NCBI GenBank assembly: GCA_032718865.1
Contig: JALUTQ010000046.1
Span: forward strand, 1,426,001 to 1,490,000
Length of the DNA stretch: 64,000 nt
Direction: 5' to 3'
Origin: Tilletia caries
Lineage: Eukaryota > Basidiomycota > Exobasidiomycetes > Tilletiales > Tilletiaceae
In this document: one piece after another, positions 54,363-64,000 of the stretch
Position numbering within the stretch: the first letter of the stretch is position 1
Layout: every line of letters starts with the position of its first letter
The notes under the pieces: model-generated
Seen by the model: only the letters and a program-made list of their open reading frames with translations
What the model was told of the DNA's origin: nothing
Databases searched by the model: none
Translations under genes and position numbers: made by a program

Positions 54363-56261
54363 TCGGGTCGGCATGGGGTCGGCATGCGCATTACCAGACA
54401 GATGACAACGATGATCGTCACTGCAACGAAGGACCTCTCTCTCCTTGCGCAAACACAGCATAGTAATTCTCGCAAGAAAACGCACTCGCACTCGCACTAC
54501 TTTTCTTGTTCCTAATCTGCATGTATCTCTCTCAGTCGTTCTCTCCCTTTTTTGTACTCACTGTCCCATTCTTCTAATGCAACCGCGCGCGTCCTGTGCT
54601 CTTCCATAGCAAACGCCTGCTTACTGCTTGTCTGCGCTGAGACGTGCGCGTACGTTCTGGCCCTTGAATAGTCTTGAACACCGTCTCGCAATCAGGCCGC
54701 AGGCGAGCTGTAAAATAATGCTTGGTTGAAATTTCAGGCGGCGCGCGCGACAGAAGCAAAGACATTGCTGAAGGAGAAGCAGTCGGAGGGAGAAGAAGTT
54801 GAGCATTAGTAACTCTCTGGATTGGAACGCTGAAGTTGGATAGCAGAGCCAGAAAAAAGTGACATACCTTCCCCCTTCCATTATCATCCTTGATGTACAG
54901 CCTACAGCATCCCCCGCCCCAATCTCCGCAAAAAGACTGTCTCCATAGCTGCGGCAGGGACCACACTTGACCAATGGTGCGCCCTGCCCATCCGTTCGCC
55001 CTACCTCGTCTTCCAAAGCAGTATTCGCCCTGTTTGAACGCGGTAGAGAGAAAGAGTAGTGGTCAGCTAAGTTTGTCTCATGTCTGTGGCGTGCGCATAA
55101 ATGTGGTACTCACTCGACACCCTGATTCCTGCACCATGGTGTCCTCCACGTTTTGGTCCGCCTCCTGATGCTTCTGGTGCTGTCCAGCTGTCTGCAAATA
55201 GGAAGACAAGTGTCAGTACGGAAACCTCGTGAGTCGTGATGCGTGGAGCCAGAGGTGCTCACTCGTGACCGTATCCGATGCTGTCAATGGACGCTCAAGG
55301 GATGGGCGCTCAAGGAAGCGCAGGGAGAAGCTTCTGCTGGCGTGGACATGCTCTGTTGTAGCGTGAAGAGGCCAAGAGAGATGAAGAGGTAGAGGTCAGC
55401 AAACGAAGTGAAGGAGAAAGCCTGATATACGCTGTGTTCCTACCTTGTCTCTTGCTGCTGTTGATGGTTGATCGTCAAAGTTCAGCTCAGCGGGCGAGAA
55501 CAAGCGGGCAGTTGGTGAGCGAGGAAAAGGACTGAAGCTCCTGGGACTGAAGCTGCTGGGAGTGGTTGTGCAAGGTTGGGAACGGGTTTGTCCGAAGCGT
55601 CTGAGTGCGTGTCCGTTCGGAGAAACCTGTGTCCGAGTCGTGACCAACTTGATGAGAAACCGTGTCCAAACGTGTCCAGGAGAAAAACACCCCCAAACTC
55701 TAAAGAGTTCGGGGAACCCAATCACTCTCGCGGCTCGCTGACGCACAACCATTTCTTTCTGCAGGCGTAACCCCGGCTTACCCTCTTTTGCTTAATTTCA
55801 CCTAATCATCTTGTCTGCGCACTCGCAACGGTTTCACTCTGTAATGTCTCGTTACAAAAAATTGAAATTCGGCTTTGAGCGTAATGAATCGCAAAGCCTG
55901 TTCGCAAGGGAGTTTAATTCTGTGTCACTCATGTATTCACCTAGAGCTGTTCACTCTACCATTTACAGAAATCACGGAATCACATGAAGACCAACACAAC
56001 ACCAACACGCTCCCAGCCAACAGAACCACAGTCAAGCAAAGGGGGAAACGGAATCAATGATGGTGGACAAGAGAGATGAAGCGCGAGCTCAATGCCTGTC
56101 TGAACAAGCCGGAGAGGAAAGGAAGAAGCAAAACTGGAAAGGAATCGTGGTTGAATGTACTTAGGTGCGCATGGACCACTGCGGACAGACTTTCAGAAGG
56201 AAAGTTTCTGCTGGTTTTCAGGTGTGGGAACGCGTGAGTGGGAAGAATGTCAGGTACGTGT
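54363..56261. other. No gene established downstream of the recombinase
   Basis: A minus-strand frame near 55010-54870 (DEVGRTDGQGAPLVKCGPCR, SLFAEIGAGDAVGCTSRMIM) followed by a GT...AG interval and LACGLIARRCSRLFKGQNVR could be two exons of a small gene, but the reading is weak. At 55480-55760 frames in all phases are low in content. I call nothing here. Confidence 0.35.
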
Positions 56262-56437
56262 TTATGTGGTGTCAAGGTGGTGTCTGCCAACCTTCCACTT
56301 ATACCATACTTTAAAATCAGACGTTTCAGTGGATAGCCTGATTCCTCTCATGGGCGTGAAGTGGAGTTTGAAGTTTTCGATTTAGTACTCGCGTGGCATA
56401 GCTTCATCCGCTGTGGACGTCCGAAAATACGATGAGA
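56262..56437. mobile_element. Short inverted-repeat element (copy 2) with shared flanks
   Basis: It matches 11697-11870: GGTGTCAAGGTGGTGTCTGC, the core tips CAGACGTTTCAGTGGA and TCCGCTGTGGACGTCCG (56318-56423), and ACGATGAGA to the right. AAAAT stands on both sides of the core and might be a target duplication, but the first copy does not have it. Confidence 0.5.
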
Positions 56438-56642
56438 ATATCCTTTGGTATATTGAACCCTCGAAGATGAGACCAGTCTCTGTTAGAGTTCAACCCGGCG
56501 TCGGCTTCCACTGACCCGGTCTGGCTTCTAAGCTTGCCAATGGACTTGCGCTTGACTGCACTTGGGTGCTTTCGTTCAAGATCAGACCTGCTTATAGCTG
56601 GGGATGATACGTTAAAACGACCTGATTGAATCAATTACTAAG

Positions 56643-57930
56643 ATCCCACCGGCCTGGCTTTTGAGCCAGAGTGTTCCCCAGACGTTTTGAGGCCATGAGT
56701 TTATAGAAATTAGAATATGAACGGGAAATGAAAAGTACCAAGAAACATGCATGTCTTGACTCTTGATGACTGATGAGTGATGTTGCTTAATGCTTGGTCT
56801 GGATATCTTAGACTCGAATTCTCAAAAGGCGTGCTCAATGCAGTGACCTGTCGAATGTGGATTGCATACCTGAACAATGGCCCAGAAGCACAGTCAATCA
56901 TTCAAATCACATAGACGCCCTCCGCGCCTCGCTCTCAGGGTAGCTTCGCTACCCTTCGAGCTCTCCGCAATGATTTTCCACACAACATAGGTGATGAGCA
57001 GATAGACATAGAACTCCCCAAAGATGTAATGTAACATGTGTATTGCGTACCTGATCGGTGACCCACAGGCCACAGTTGACAAATCGATATGGACTGACAC
57101 TTACCGCGCCTCGCTCTCAGGGTAGCTTCGCTACCCTTCGAGCTCTCCGCCATGATTATCCACACAACTGATAACATAGATGATGGGCAGATAAAACTCC
57201 CCAAAGATGTAATGTAACATGTGTATAGCGTACCTGATCGGTGACCCACAGGCCACAGTTGATAAATCGATATGGACTGACGAGTAGTCAGTAGTCAGTA
57301 GTCAGTAGTCAGTAGTCAGTAGTCAGTAGTCAGTAGTCAGTAGTCAGTAGTCAGTAGTCAGTAGTCACTAGTCAGTAGTCAGTAGTCAGTAGCATTCTGG
57401 TCTTCTGGAGCACCATCCCCTGGTAGATGCAGGCGTGTATCTCAATTCTCAAGCAACTTACGACTGGCACGACTTGTAAGTTTTAGGCAGGTCAGAGTTG
57501 AAGGTTGGTGAACGCTGGAGTAAGTTGGGCAGTTGGTAGCTGCGTGAATCGTGATGCGTTCGTCAAAAAGTTGAAGACCTTTCAACTTTCTCGGAGGGTT
57601 TTTGAGTTTTTGACTATGGCTATGAACTTCCTCGGAGGGTTTTGACTTTTGACTATGGCTATCGAAGGCGTGGGAAAAGTGGAGGTGAAAGACAGACAGA
57701 AACGGGCAACGAACGGCGGAAGGACGGCATGTGAACAGCAAATTGCTATCTTCATAAAGAAAACTCGGAGAGATCGAGAGCGTCGATGGATGCTTACAAC
57801 ACGGACACCCAGGCGAAGTTTGAGAAGATTTAAAGGAGTTTTGAAGAATTTCATTCGAAGGATGTTGCAACACTTTTTCTCGGCCGTAAAAATCTAAGGG
57901 GCAGATATAACCCCATACTAAAGTCTGGGG
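56643..57930 (-). mobile_element. CCCCAGACTTT-family element, copy 3, longest
   Basis: This is the inverted orientation of copy 1: it starts ATCCCACCGGCCTGGC and TTCCCCAGACG, and ends TACTAAAGTCTGGGG at 57930. It contains two tandem ~180-bp units (about 56925-57095 and 57110-57282), each with GGTAGCTTCGCTACCCTTCG and GTAATGTAACATGTGTAT, where copy 1 has one. Its CTACTGA array is about twice as long. The unique part 57400-57900 is about 90% like 36610-37080. There is no transposase. Confidence 0.65.
57283..57392 (-). repeat. (CTACTGA)n minisatellite, copy 3
   Basis: About sixteen units of the 7-bp repeat (here TCAGTAG), one varied, lie inside family copy 3. Length differs from the other copies, showing gain or loss of units. 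Confidence 0.85.
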
Positions 57931-58629
57931 AATAGAAGTTAGGAAGAGGAAGCTACTCGACAAAGGTCCTATAAGTAGGTTGAGCTTGATTCATCACTTC
58001 CCAATCAGTTCCGCGTCTTTTTCCGAGTCAGTCCTCCACAGTCCATCCGGATGTGCTCGAGATTGCTCTGATCTAGCATCCTCAGCCCATCCTGACCCGT
58101 ATCATCCTGATGTCCTTGTCCTCATTTATTTACCACGTCTGCTGCTGCTACCAGTCCCGAACCGGACTGCTCGGGCCGAGGCATATTTTCAACAGTCTCG
58201 AGTCTCGACCCAAGTGTCATGGATGATGCACACATCCAACAATGGACGATCCGATTATCATTCCCGACCAGCTCAAGGCTCCAATATGAGCACTTAAAGC
58301 AACAGAGAGCCACATCTAATTACCGCGACATCTCCTCGTAGGCCTACCAGAATTTAACTCCTTCCGTTTGAGACTTTGGGTACTTACACCTGTTTGCGAA
58401 TTGCTTGAGACAAAAGTGAATTTTCCCGAAAAAAAAATCGAAATTCTGAGCCTCACGCGACCACGCGAACACAGGCGCCTGCAGCAATCCGACGCGTCTC
58501 GACTCTCTCTCTCTCACCTTCATCTTTTCTCACTTCACAAACCTCGCCGGTTTTTCCACCACCCACAAATCACAAAGCAACGAAGCAACAGTCAAACGCA
58601 CAGAGTTCAACGATTGACCGCCGTTCAGG

Positions 58630-60334
58630 ATGAGCCCCTCACCACCTCCGACCCCTTCCGCATCTCTCGCTCGGTCGCTGCTTCGCTCTCCACTGGGCTC
58701 AGTAACCAACGTCTCGCAGCGTATTGCAGAGATCGACAAAGCCCGAGCCCAGGTTCCTGGTGAAGAAGCCGATGTTTTTAGTCAAGACGACCAACTCGAA
58801 CAGTGTGAGTAGATGATGACAGCTGCCAGGTCTCATTCTTATGGTCAATACTCACCATGTCTGTATGTGCGTCTGTACCAGCAGCTCCACCGCCTTCCAC
58901 GTTGATATCGAAGCCAGTTGGGGCAGGATCGAACGTGGCCGCTCAGAAGCAAAAGAAGACCAAGGGCAAGCAGGCGACCTCAGAAGAAAGCTGTGAGCTT
59001 GATCCATGAGGCATGAGCTCAGAGTCTCAGACATCCGCATACAGTCTCACTGACATTGTCGTTTGTTCGTCCGCATTACAGCATCTACCGTAGCCAAGCA
59101 AGTTGAACTCAGCGTTGCTATCACCCTCCCGTCTTCCACAAATGGAGCCAAAGGGAAATCGGCCAAACCAATCTCCAAGGACTCTATGCTCCGCTGCGCC
59201 AAAGATACGGAGTACACTGTCTTCAAGAGCAAAGTCGTCGCTAGTGCTCTCAATGCAGGCTTGTCCGCTTCGACATACGACAACCTCGACATAGAAGGCA
59301 AGATTGCTGCTGGCGGCGTCTGGAAGGACAAGAAGCGTCTTCACGATGACGAAGCCTTTCGTTCATTTTGGGAGAAGATCCTCAAGAAAAAATCGTGGGA
59401 GGCGTACGTCTACGTCAGCCAATCCCCGACTGCGGTCATCGAAGTCTCATCCGACAGCGGTCCAGACATTGCTCCTGTCAAGGTCGAAGACGACTCTACT
59501 GATGACGATGAGGTCGCCAAATCACTCCTTGCCGCTGCTGCATTGGACCTGAAGAAGAAGCGGAAGAGCAACGAAGCTCCAAACGTCAGCGGCAAACGTC
59601 CAAAGGTTGTCGTGAAGGACGAGGCCGAAGAGGCGCGCAAAAAGTCAGCGGCGGATATCCTTCGCCGGCATACATGCACAAAGCATGGATCGAAGGCCTG
59701 CTTCATTCTGCGAGGTGGAGTCCATCTTCCTGTCGACAATGAGATGCTTGACCGGTGGATAGCGGCAATTGAGCGCGATTCTGGAGCGAACACGGCAGCA
59801 CATCTGCCAAGCGACAAGTACATCGACAAGAAGGTTAAAGAGGCGTACACCAAGCATGAATTGCGAGCCTCTCCCAGCCGTCCTGAAAACTCAGCTTCTC
59901 CGGCTGACTACATGCTGGACTCCGACTTTGACGAAGAGCTTCCCCTTCCTCTTCCGGCCTCACAAATGCCGCGCTTCAGATGGAGCTTGAACCCATCTGC
60001 TGCCTCTGGACCATCTCGATTGCGACGCGCTTCTCCTTTCCCTCCTCAAGCTTCAACTTCTGCCGCTCAGCCCACTCAAGCTCGGGCCGGTCCAGACATG
60101 ACTTTCGAGGCCCTCGCCAAACGCGTCAAGCTTTACGAAACCATTGTTGCCAAGCTGCTGAAGGTCGGCGTCAAGAAGGCCAGTGCGTTTGCCAGACTGA
60201 CAGAAGACAAACTCAAGCAAGTTGGATGCCTCGAAGGAGAAGTCGAAGAGGCTCTCGATGCGCAGGACCGATGGCGCCGTCTCGATGCTAAAGACCTTAA
60301 AGCGGACGAACTCGTAGATGCGCTCCTTGCGTAG
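58630..60334 (+). CDS. Unknown 512-aa protein inside the Tc1/mariner-like element
   Basis: Three exons (58630-58804, 58882-58992, 59082-60334) encode 512 aa; both introns (77 and 89 bp) are GT-AG and all joins keep the frame. The N-terminus is S/P-rich (MSPSPPPTPSASLARSLLRS). A domain of unknown kind follows: VELSVAITLPSS, RCAKDTEYTVFKSKVVASAL and KKRLHDDEAFRSFWEKILKK. Next come an acidic stretch (KVEDDSTDDDEVAKS), a basic nuclear-localisation-like LDLKKKRKSNEAPNVSGKRP and a possible zinc site, HTCTKHGSKACF. The C-terminal ~70 residues (FEALAKRVKLYETIVAKLLK, FARLTEDKLKQVGCLEGEVE) are predicted helical and recall a SAM or helix-hairpin-helix fold. The frame is intact while the neighbouring transposase is frameshifted. 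The family is not recognised; a DNA-binding or targeting role is only a guess. Confidence 0.7.
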
Positions 60335-61016
60335 ACAACCGGAAAACGTTCAACATCATCAATCAGCTACCTTCAACAGACAACAACCCATTTCATCAGC
60401 ATACAGCATACATCCACAGTCACCCGACACCCTTCGTTAATACATCCAGTCGTCAGCCGCCAAACTTCTCTCTTCCGGCCACGAAGCTTCTATTCTCTGC
60501 TTTCCGCTTCCGCAATTCGCAACCATCGTCGTTTACACAGTCATCAATCATCATACAGCCATCATCAATCAGCACAGGTCACCATGGTCCTCAACACCTT
60601 CACTTCGAATTTGCTTGATGCCGCCGAATCTCTCTTCTTCTCCTTGTCATCGATGGCCAATACCTTGCAGCTCTCTCTGTCCTTGCCACACCCACGCCGA
60701 TTCTAATCTTCGCATCGTAACTTTGCTCCCTGAACCCTTTTTGATCTGATGGCCAATACCTTTTTCTCGCTCTCGCTCTCTCAAACGTAGTCTCAAGGCT
60801 TAGGCTCTTCCTTTCATTCTCACATCTCAATGGTTAGGCACTACCTTCGCACGCAATGAATAATCGGCTCGTCGTGCAGGAACTGGAAGTGTTCGACTCT
60901 GTTTGCTCGCGCGCAGTTCTTGAGTCGCCGTTTCAAATGTCCCTGCGCGTCGTCTCTGGTTTGCATATCCTTGAAAGCTAGAAGTGATTCATCTCCTGCT
61001 TCCCTGTGCGCATCGT
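60335..61016. other. Shared 3' region between the two genes of the element
   Basis: No convincing gene. The words GGCCAATACCTT and GATGGCCAATACC (60656, 60748) form a direct repeat. Open frames on the minus strand (60600-60830, 60841-61188) are in the 3' part of the transposase transcript. From 60600 outward this is duplicated in the inverted copy up to the window end. Confidence 0.5.
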
Positions 61017-62041
61017 CTAAAGGTATCCTGCGTTCCTGATCCATCCTTGAGCGTCGGTGCTTGTGATCGCGTCGCACGCCTCGAACACGTCGTAATCCAG
61101 CGCTGATGCTCCTCGCCGCAGAGATGCCTTGACTTTGCTGAACGCCTCTTCGATGGGATTCAACCATGGCGACCACGGAGCAACGCACTCAATTCTGCAT
61201 CCTGTAAAGCATCAGAATCCGGAGTAAAGGTAGGTCAGATTGATGAACTCGAGTGATTGAATCATGCTGCGCATAAGTGAGCTTACCAAAACGCCTGACG
61301 AGCTGCTTGATCTTGGGGGATCGGTGAAAAGGAACGTTGTCCATGACGATGACGGATCCAGGTCCGGGGAACGGCATCGTGAGCGGCAGCAGATGCCGAA
61401 TCAGATAGTCGTAGAAGACATCCGCGTTTACGGTTGAGTGGTAAATCTTGGGTGCGATGATTCCACCAATCGTCAGGCCCGGGATCAGTGTGGCTCTGTT
61501 TGGCCCGCTTGCCGGTCCCCGTTTGCACCGCCCGATGTCCGGCAGGAGCCCAGCCGTAACGACGATGCGCCGTCCGTGAGTCAAATCCTGACTCGTCCAC
61601 GAAGATCAGCTGCTCAGGAAGATACCGAGCCATCCTCAGCCTGCACGCTGCTTCTTGATCGAGGTCTGCCTCCAATGCCCGGCGCTTTACGCGTTTGCGT
61701 GTGATGTCCAGGCGCTGTAAGGTTCTTGACAGTAGGGACTTGCTGACTTGAGGTCCACCGACTGATCTGATATTGCTGGCCAGCTCGTCCAGCATCAGAT
61801 CCGCACATTGGTCGAGGCGTTCCAGGACGTATGCAATGTCCTCCGTACCCAGCTTGCGTGGGCGACCTGTAGAGTGAAGGCGCTGTGGAAGCCCAGTTCC
61901 GTTCCACTTCTTGAGCGATCGATGGAGAGTAGCGTTTGAGAAGACACCAACGGCAAGGACTTCATCTCTGGTAAGGAAACCCTCGACGTAGAGCTTGATG
62001 AGCAGCTCTTTGCTGCTGTGTTCGATTCTGCGGTATGGCAT
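61017..62041 (-). pseudogene. DD34E transposase (Tc1/mariner, IS630-like), copy 1
   Basis: It starts at ATG 62041 (MPYRRIEHSSKELLIKLYVE). The N-terminal helix-turn-helix part reads DEVLAVGVFSNATLHRSLKK and ends with the hinge GRPRK. The catalytic Asp 1 is in LIFVDESGFDSR, Asp 2 in SVIVMDNVPFHRSP, and the Glu in WLNPIEEAFSKVKA; 34 residues separate Asp 2 and Glu (DD34E). An 85-bp GT-AG intron (61202-61286) splits exon 1 (61287-62041) from exon 2 (61017-61201). Near 61490, after GTGKRAKQ, the frame must move by one base to reach RATLIPGLTIGGIIAPK, so the gene as written is broken between Asp 1 and Asp 2. The inverted copy has the same shift. The enzyme would cut at the element tips. Confidence 0.85.
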
Positions 62042-62204
62042 CTTCAGTCTTCACTGCGGTCGCGTGGTGAACGGGTGAACGTGTGGTGGTGTGAACGGAT
62101 GAACGCCTGAACGCTGAACGGTTGGTGGTGAAACCCTTTTTTTTTTTTTCTTCTTCTTTTTTTTTACCGAAAGGCTCCCGTCTCAAGCAATTCGCAATCT
62201 GCTG

Positions 62205-62394
62205 TAGTTTCGCGTTATGTTTACAAACTGGACGTTGCTTGCCGTTGCGAGCGTGCGCGAGAAGGATTCGCACGTAGCCACCATTGCTGTTGAAGGTATT
62301 AATTCTGCCAAGCCAGACGCTTTGCGAGCCAAAGGCTTCCAGTGATGGTCACTGGAGAAATTTGAAGCATGCGGGCAGGCAGCTGGCTTGATTA
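62205..62394. other. Spacer between two inverted transposon copies
   Basis: The spacer is bounded by TA at 62205-62206 and 62393-62394. Its 186 inner bases have no inverted symmetry and no gene. They are presumably the host or older sequence into which the two copies inserted. Confidence 0.7.
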
Positions 62395-64000
62395 CAGCAG
62401 ATTGCGAATTGCTTGAGACGGGAGCCTTTCGGTAAAAAAAAAGAAGAAGAAAAAAAAAAAAAGGGTTTCACCACCAACCGTTCAGCGTTCAGGCGTTCAT
62501 CCGTTCACACCACCACACGTTCACCCGTTCACCACGCGACCGCAGTGAAGACTGAAGATGCCATACCGCAGAATCGAACACAGCAGCAAAGAGCTGCTCA
62601 TCAAGCTCTACGTCGAGGGTTTCCTTACCAGAGATGAAGTCCTTGCCGTTGGTGTCTTCTCAAACGCTACTCTCCATCGATCGCTCAAGAAGTGGAACGG
62701 AACTGGGCTTCCACAGCGCCTTCACTCTACAGGTCGCCCACGCAAGCTGGGTACGGAGGACATTGCATACGTCCTGGAACGCCTCGACCAATGTGCGGAT
62801 CTGATGCTGGACGAGCTGGCCAGCAATATCAGATCAGTCGGTGGACCTCAAGTCAGCAAGTCCCTACTGTCAAGAACCTTACAGCGCCTGGACATCACAC
62901 GCAAACGCGTAAAGCGCCGGGCATTGGAGGCAGACCTCGATCAAGAAGCAGCGTGCAGGCTGAGGATGGCTCGGTATCTTCCTGAGCAGCTGATCTTCGT
63001 GGACGAGTCAGGATTTGACTCACGGACGGCGCATCGTCGTTACGGCTGGGCTCCTGCCGGACATCGGGCGGTGCAAACGGGGACCGGCAAGCGGGCCAAA
63101 CAGAGCCACACTGATCCCGGGCCTGACGATTGGTGGAATCATCGCACCCAAGATTTACCACTCAACCGTAAACGCGGATGTCTTCTACGACTATCTGATT
63201 CGGCATCTGCTGCCGCTCACGATGCCGTTCCCCGGACCTGGATCCGTCATCGTCATGGACAACGTTCCTTTTCACCGATCCCCCAAGATCAAGCAGCTCG
63301 TCAGGCGTTTTTGGTAAGCTCACTTATGCGCAGCATGATTCAATCACTCGAGTTCATCAATCTGACCTACCTTTACTCCGGATTCTGATGCTTTACAGGA
63401 TGCAGAATTGAGTGCGTTGCTCCGTGGTCGCCATGGTTGAATCCCATCGAAGAGGCGTTCAGCAAAGTCAAGGCATCTCTGCGGCGAGGAGCATCAGCGC
63501 TGGATTACGACGTGTTCGAGGCGTGCGACGCGATCACAAGCACCGACGCTCAAGGATGGATCAGGAACGCAGGATACCTTTAGACGATGCGCACAGGGAA
63601 GCAGGAGATGAATCACTTCTAGCTTTCAAGGATATGCAAACCAGAGACGACGCGCAGGGACATTTGAAACGGCGACTCAAGAACTGCGCGCGAGCAAACA
63701 GAGTCGAACACTTCCAGTTCCTGCACGACGAGCCGATTATTCATTGCGTGCGAAGGTAGTGCCTAACCATTGAGATGTGAGAATGAAAGGAAGAGCCTAA
63801 GCCTTGAGACTACGTTTGAGAGAGCGAGAGCGAGAAAAAGGTATTGGCCATCAGATCAAAAAGGGTTCAGGGAGCAAAGTTACGATGCGAAGATTAGAAT
63901 CGGCGTGGGTGTGGCAAGGACAGAGAGAGCTGCAAGGTATTGGCCATCGATGACAAGGAGAAGAAGAGAGATTCGGCGGCATCAAGCAAATTCGAAGTGA
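62395..64000. mobile_element. Second, inverted copy of the Tc1/mariner-like element (partial)
   Basis: From CAGCAGATTGCGAATTGC (62395) to the window end the sequence is the near-exact reverse complement of 60599-62204. I noticed a one-base T difference in the intron-donor region (TTTTTGG at about 63307 against TTTTGG in copy 1) and small length differences in the poly-A tract at 62433-62462. The remaining ~2.2 kb of this copy, including the accessory gene, should lie beyond 64000. Confidence 0.85.
62558..63583 (+). pseudogene. DD34E transposase, copy 2
   Basis: It reads the same as copy 1, with the catalytic blocks VDESGFD, VMDNVPFH and NPIEEAF. It shares the one-base shift after GTGKRAKQ (near 63108). 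In addition one extra T before the intron donor (63305-63309) puts exon 2 out of frame even after splicing. So copy 2 carries one more defect than copy 1. The stop of the spliced reading is TAG 63581-63583. Confidence 0.85.

Larger units (their letters stand above)
58387..62204. mobile_element. Tc1/mariner-like element carrying a second gene
   Basis: The tips are 25-bp inverted repeats that agree at 22 positions (58387-58411 and 62180-62204); both contain GCGAATTGCTTGAGAC. TA flanks each tip (58385-58386, 62205-62206), the target duplication of the Tc1/mariner/IS630 group. Between them are two convergent genes: an unknown 512-aa protein on plus (58630-60334) and a DD34E transposase on minus (62041-61017). 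An inverted second copy begins at 62395, 190 bp away. The paired tips enclose the unknown gene, so it is cargo or an accessory gene of the element unless the left tip is a chance remnant of a third copy. Confidence 0.75.

Noticed and set aside
54574..55016. Two minus-strand frames as a small two-exon gene
   Set aside because: The joined reading changes with the acceptor chosen and shows no family feature; evidence was too weak for a gene call.
58630..60334. The 512-aa protein as an ordinary host gene that only happens to sit beside a transposon
   Set aside because: Not fully excluded, but matching inverted tips with TA on both sides lie outside both genes, which makes inclusion in the element the simpler reading.
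60600..64000. Palindrome as a telomere or rDNA-type amplicon
   Set aside because: Arms begin exactly at transposon tips next to TA, and no telomeric repeat or rRNA sequence is present.

Overview
The window is nuclear DNA of a filamentous-type fungus, most likely a basidiomycete. Its few conserved housekeeping genes (glycyl-tRNA synthetase, ceramide synthase, dCMP deaminase) are split by several 55-100 bp GT-AG introns. Its mobile elements are also fungal in kind: a Tad-like LINE, a Crypton-type tyrosine recombinase, pogo and Tc1/mariner elements, a Fanzor relic, and a transposon-associated protein family that I recall from Basidiomycota genomes. I cannot place it more precisely from sequence alone.

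Layout. 0-6.4 kb: relics of a pogo-like transposase, one clean solo LTR (1353-1619) and a decayed DUF3435-like tyrosine recombinase. 6.8-12.9 kb: an unknown gene cut by a short element, a histone H3 pseudogene, a RecQ-like helicase with a frameshift, and a hypothetical gene whose last codons lie in a short inverted-repeat element. 12.9-16.5 kb: an inverted composite repeat and a transposon-related pseudogene. 17.4-23.8 kb: a Tad-like LINE on the minus strand with both ORFs frameshifted. 23.9-25.4 kb: a cluster of solo LTRs. 26.2-35.7 kb: the only ordinary gene island (GRS1, small secreted or membrane ORFs, LAG1, DCD1, a secreted glycoprotein). 35.9-47.1 kb: nested non-autonomous elements plus a truncated Fanzor nuclease. 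47.5-54.4 kb: an intact six-exon Crypton-like tyrosine recombinase gene (1041 aa) with a divergent, broken companion gene. 56.2-58 kb: more non-autonomous repeats. 58.4-64 kb: a 3.8-kb Tc1/mariner-like element that encloses a second gene, followed head-to-head by an inverted second copy that runs off the window.

The most unusual points are these. (1) The element at 58387-62204 has 25-bp terminal inverted repeats and a TA target duplication and carries a 512-aa protein of unknown function beside its DD34E transposase. (2) A Fanzor (eukaryotic TnpB-like) gene is cut off just after its RuvC-I aspartate. (3) Several hAT-like and PIF-like non-autonomous elements are each built from many copies of their own short word; four have good target-site duplications, which give an order of nesting. 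(4) The tyrosine recombinase is intact and may be active. (5) GRS1 has an in-frame upstream ATG whose extension looks like a mitochondrial presequence.

All calls come from reading the sequence and from remembered family features; no database search was run.
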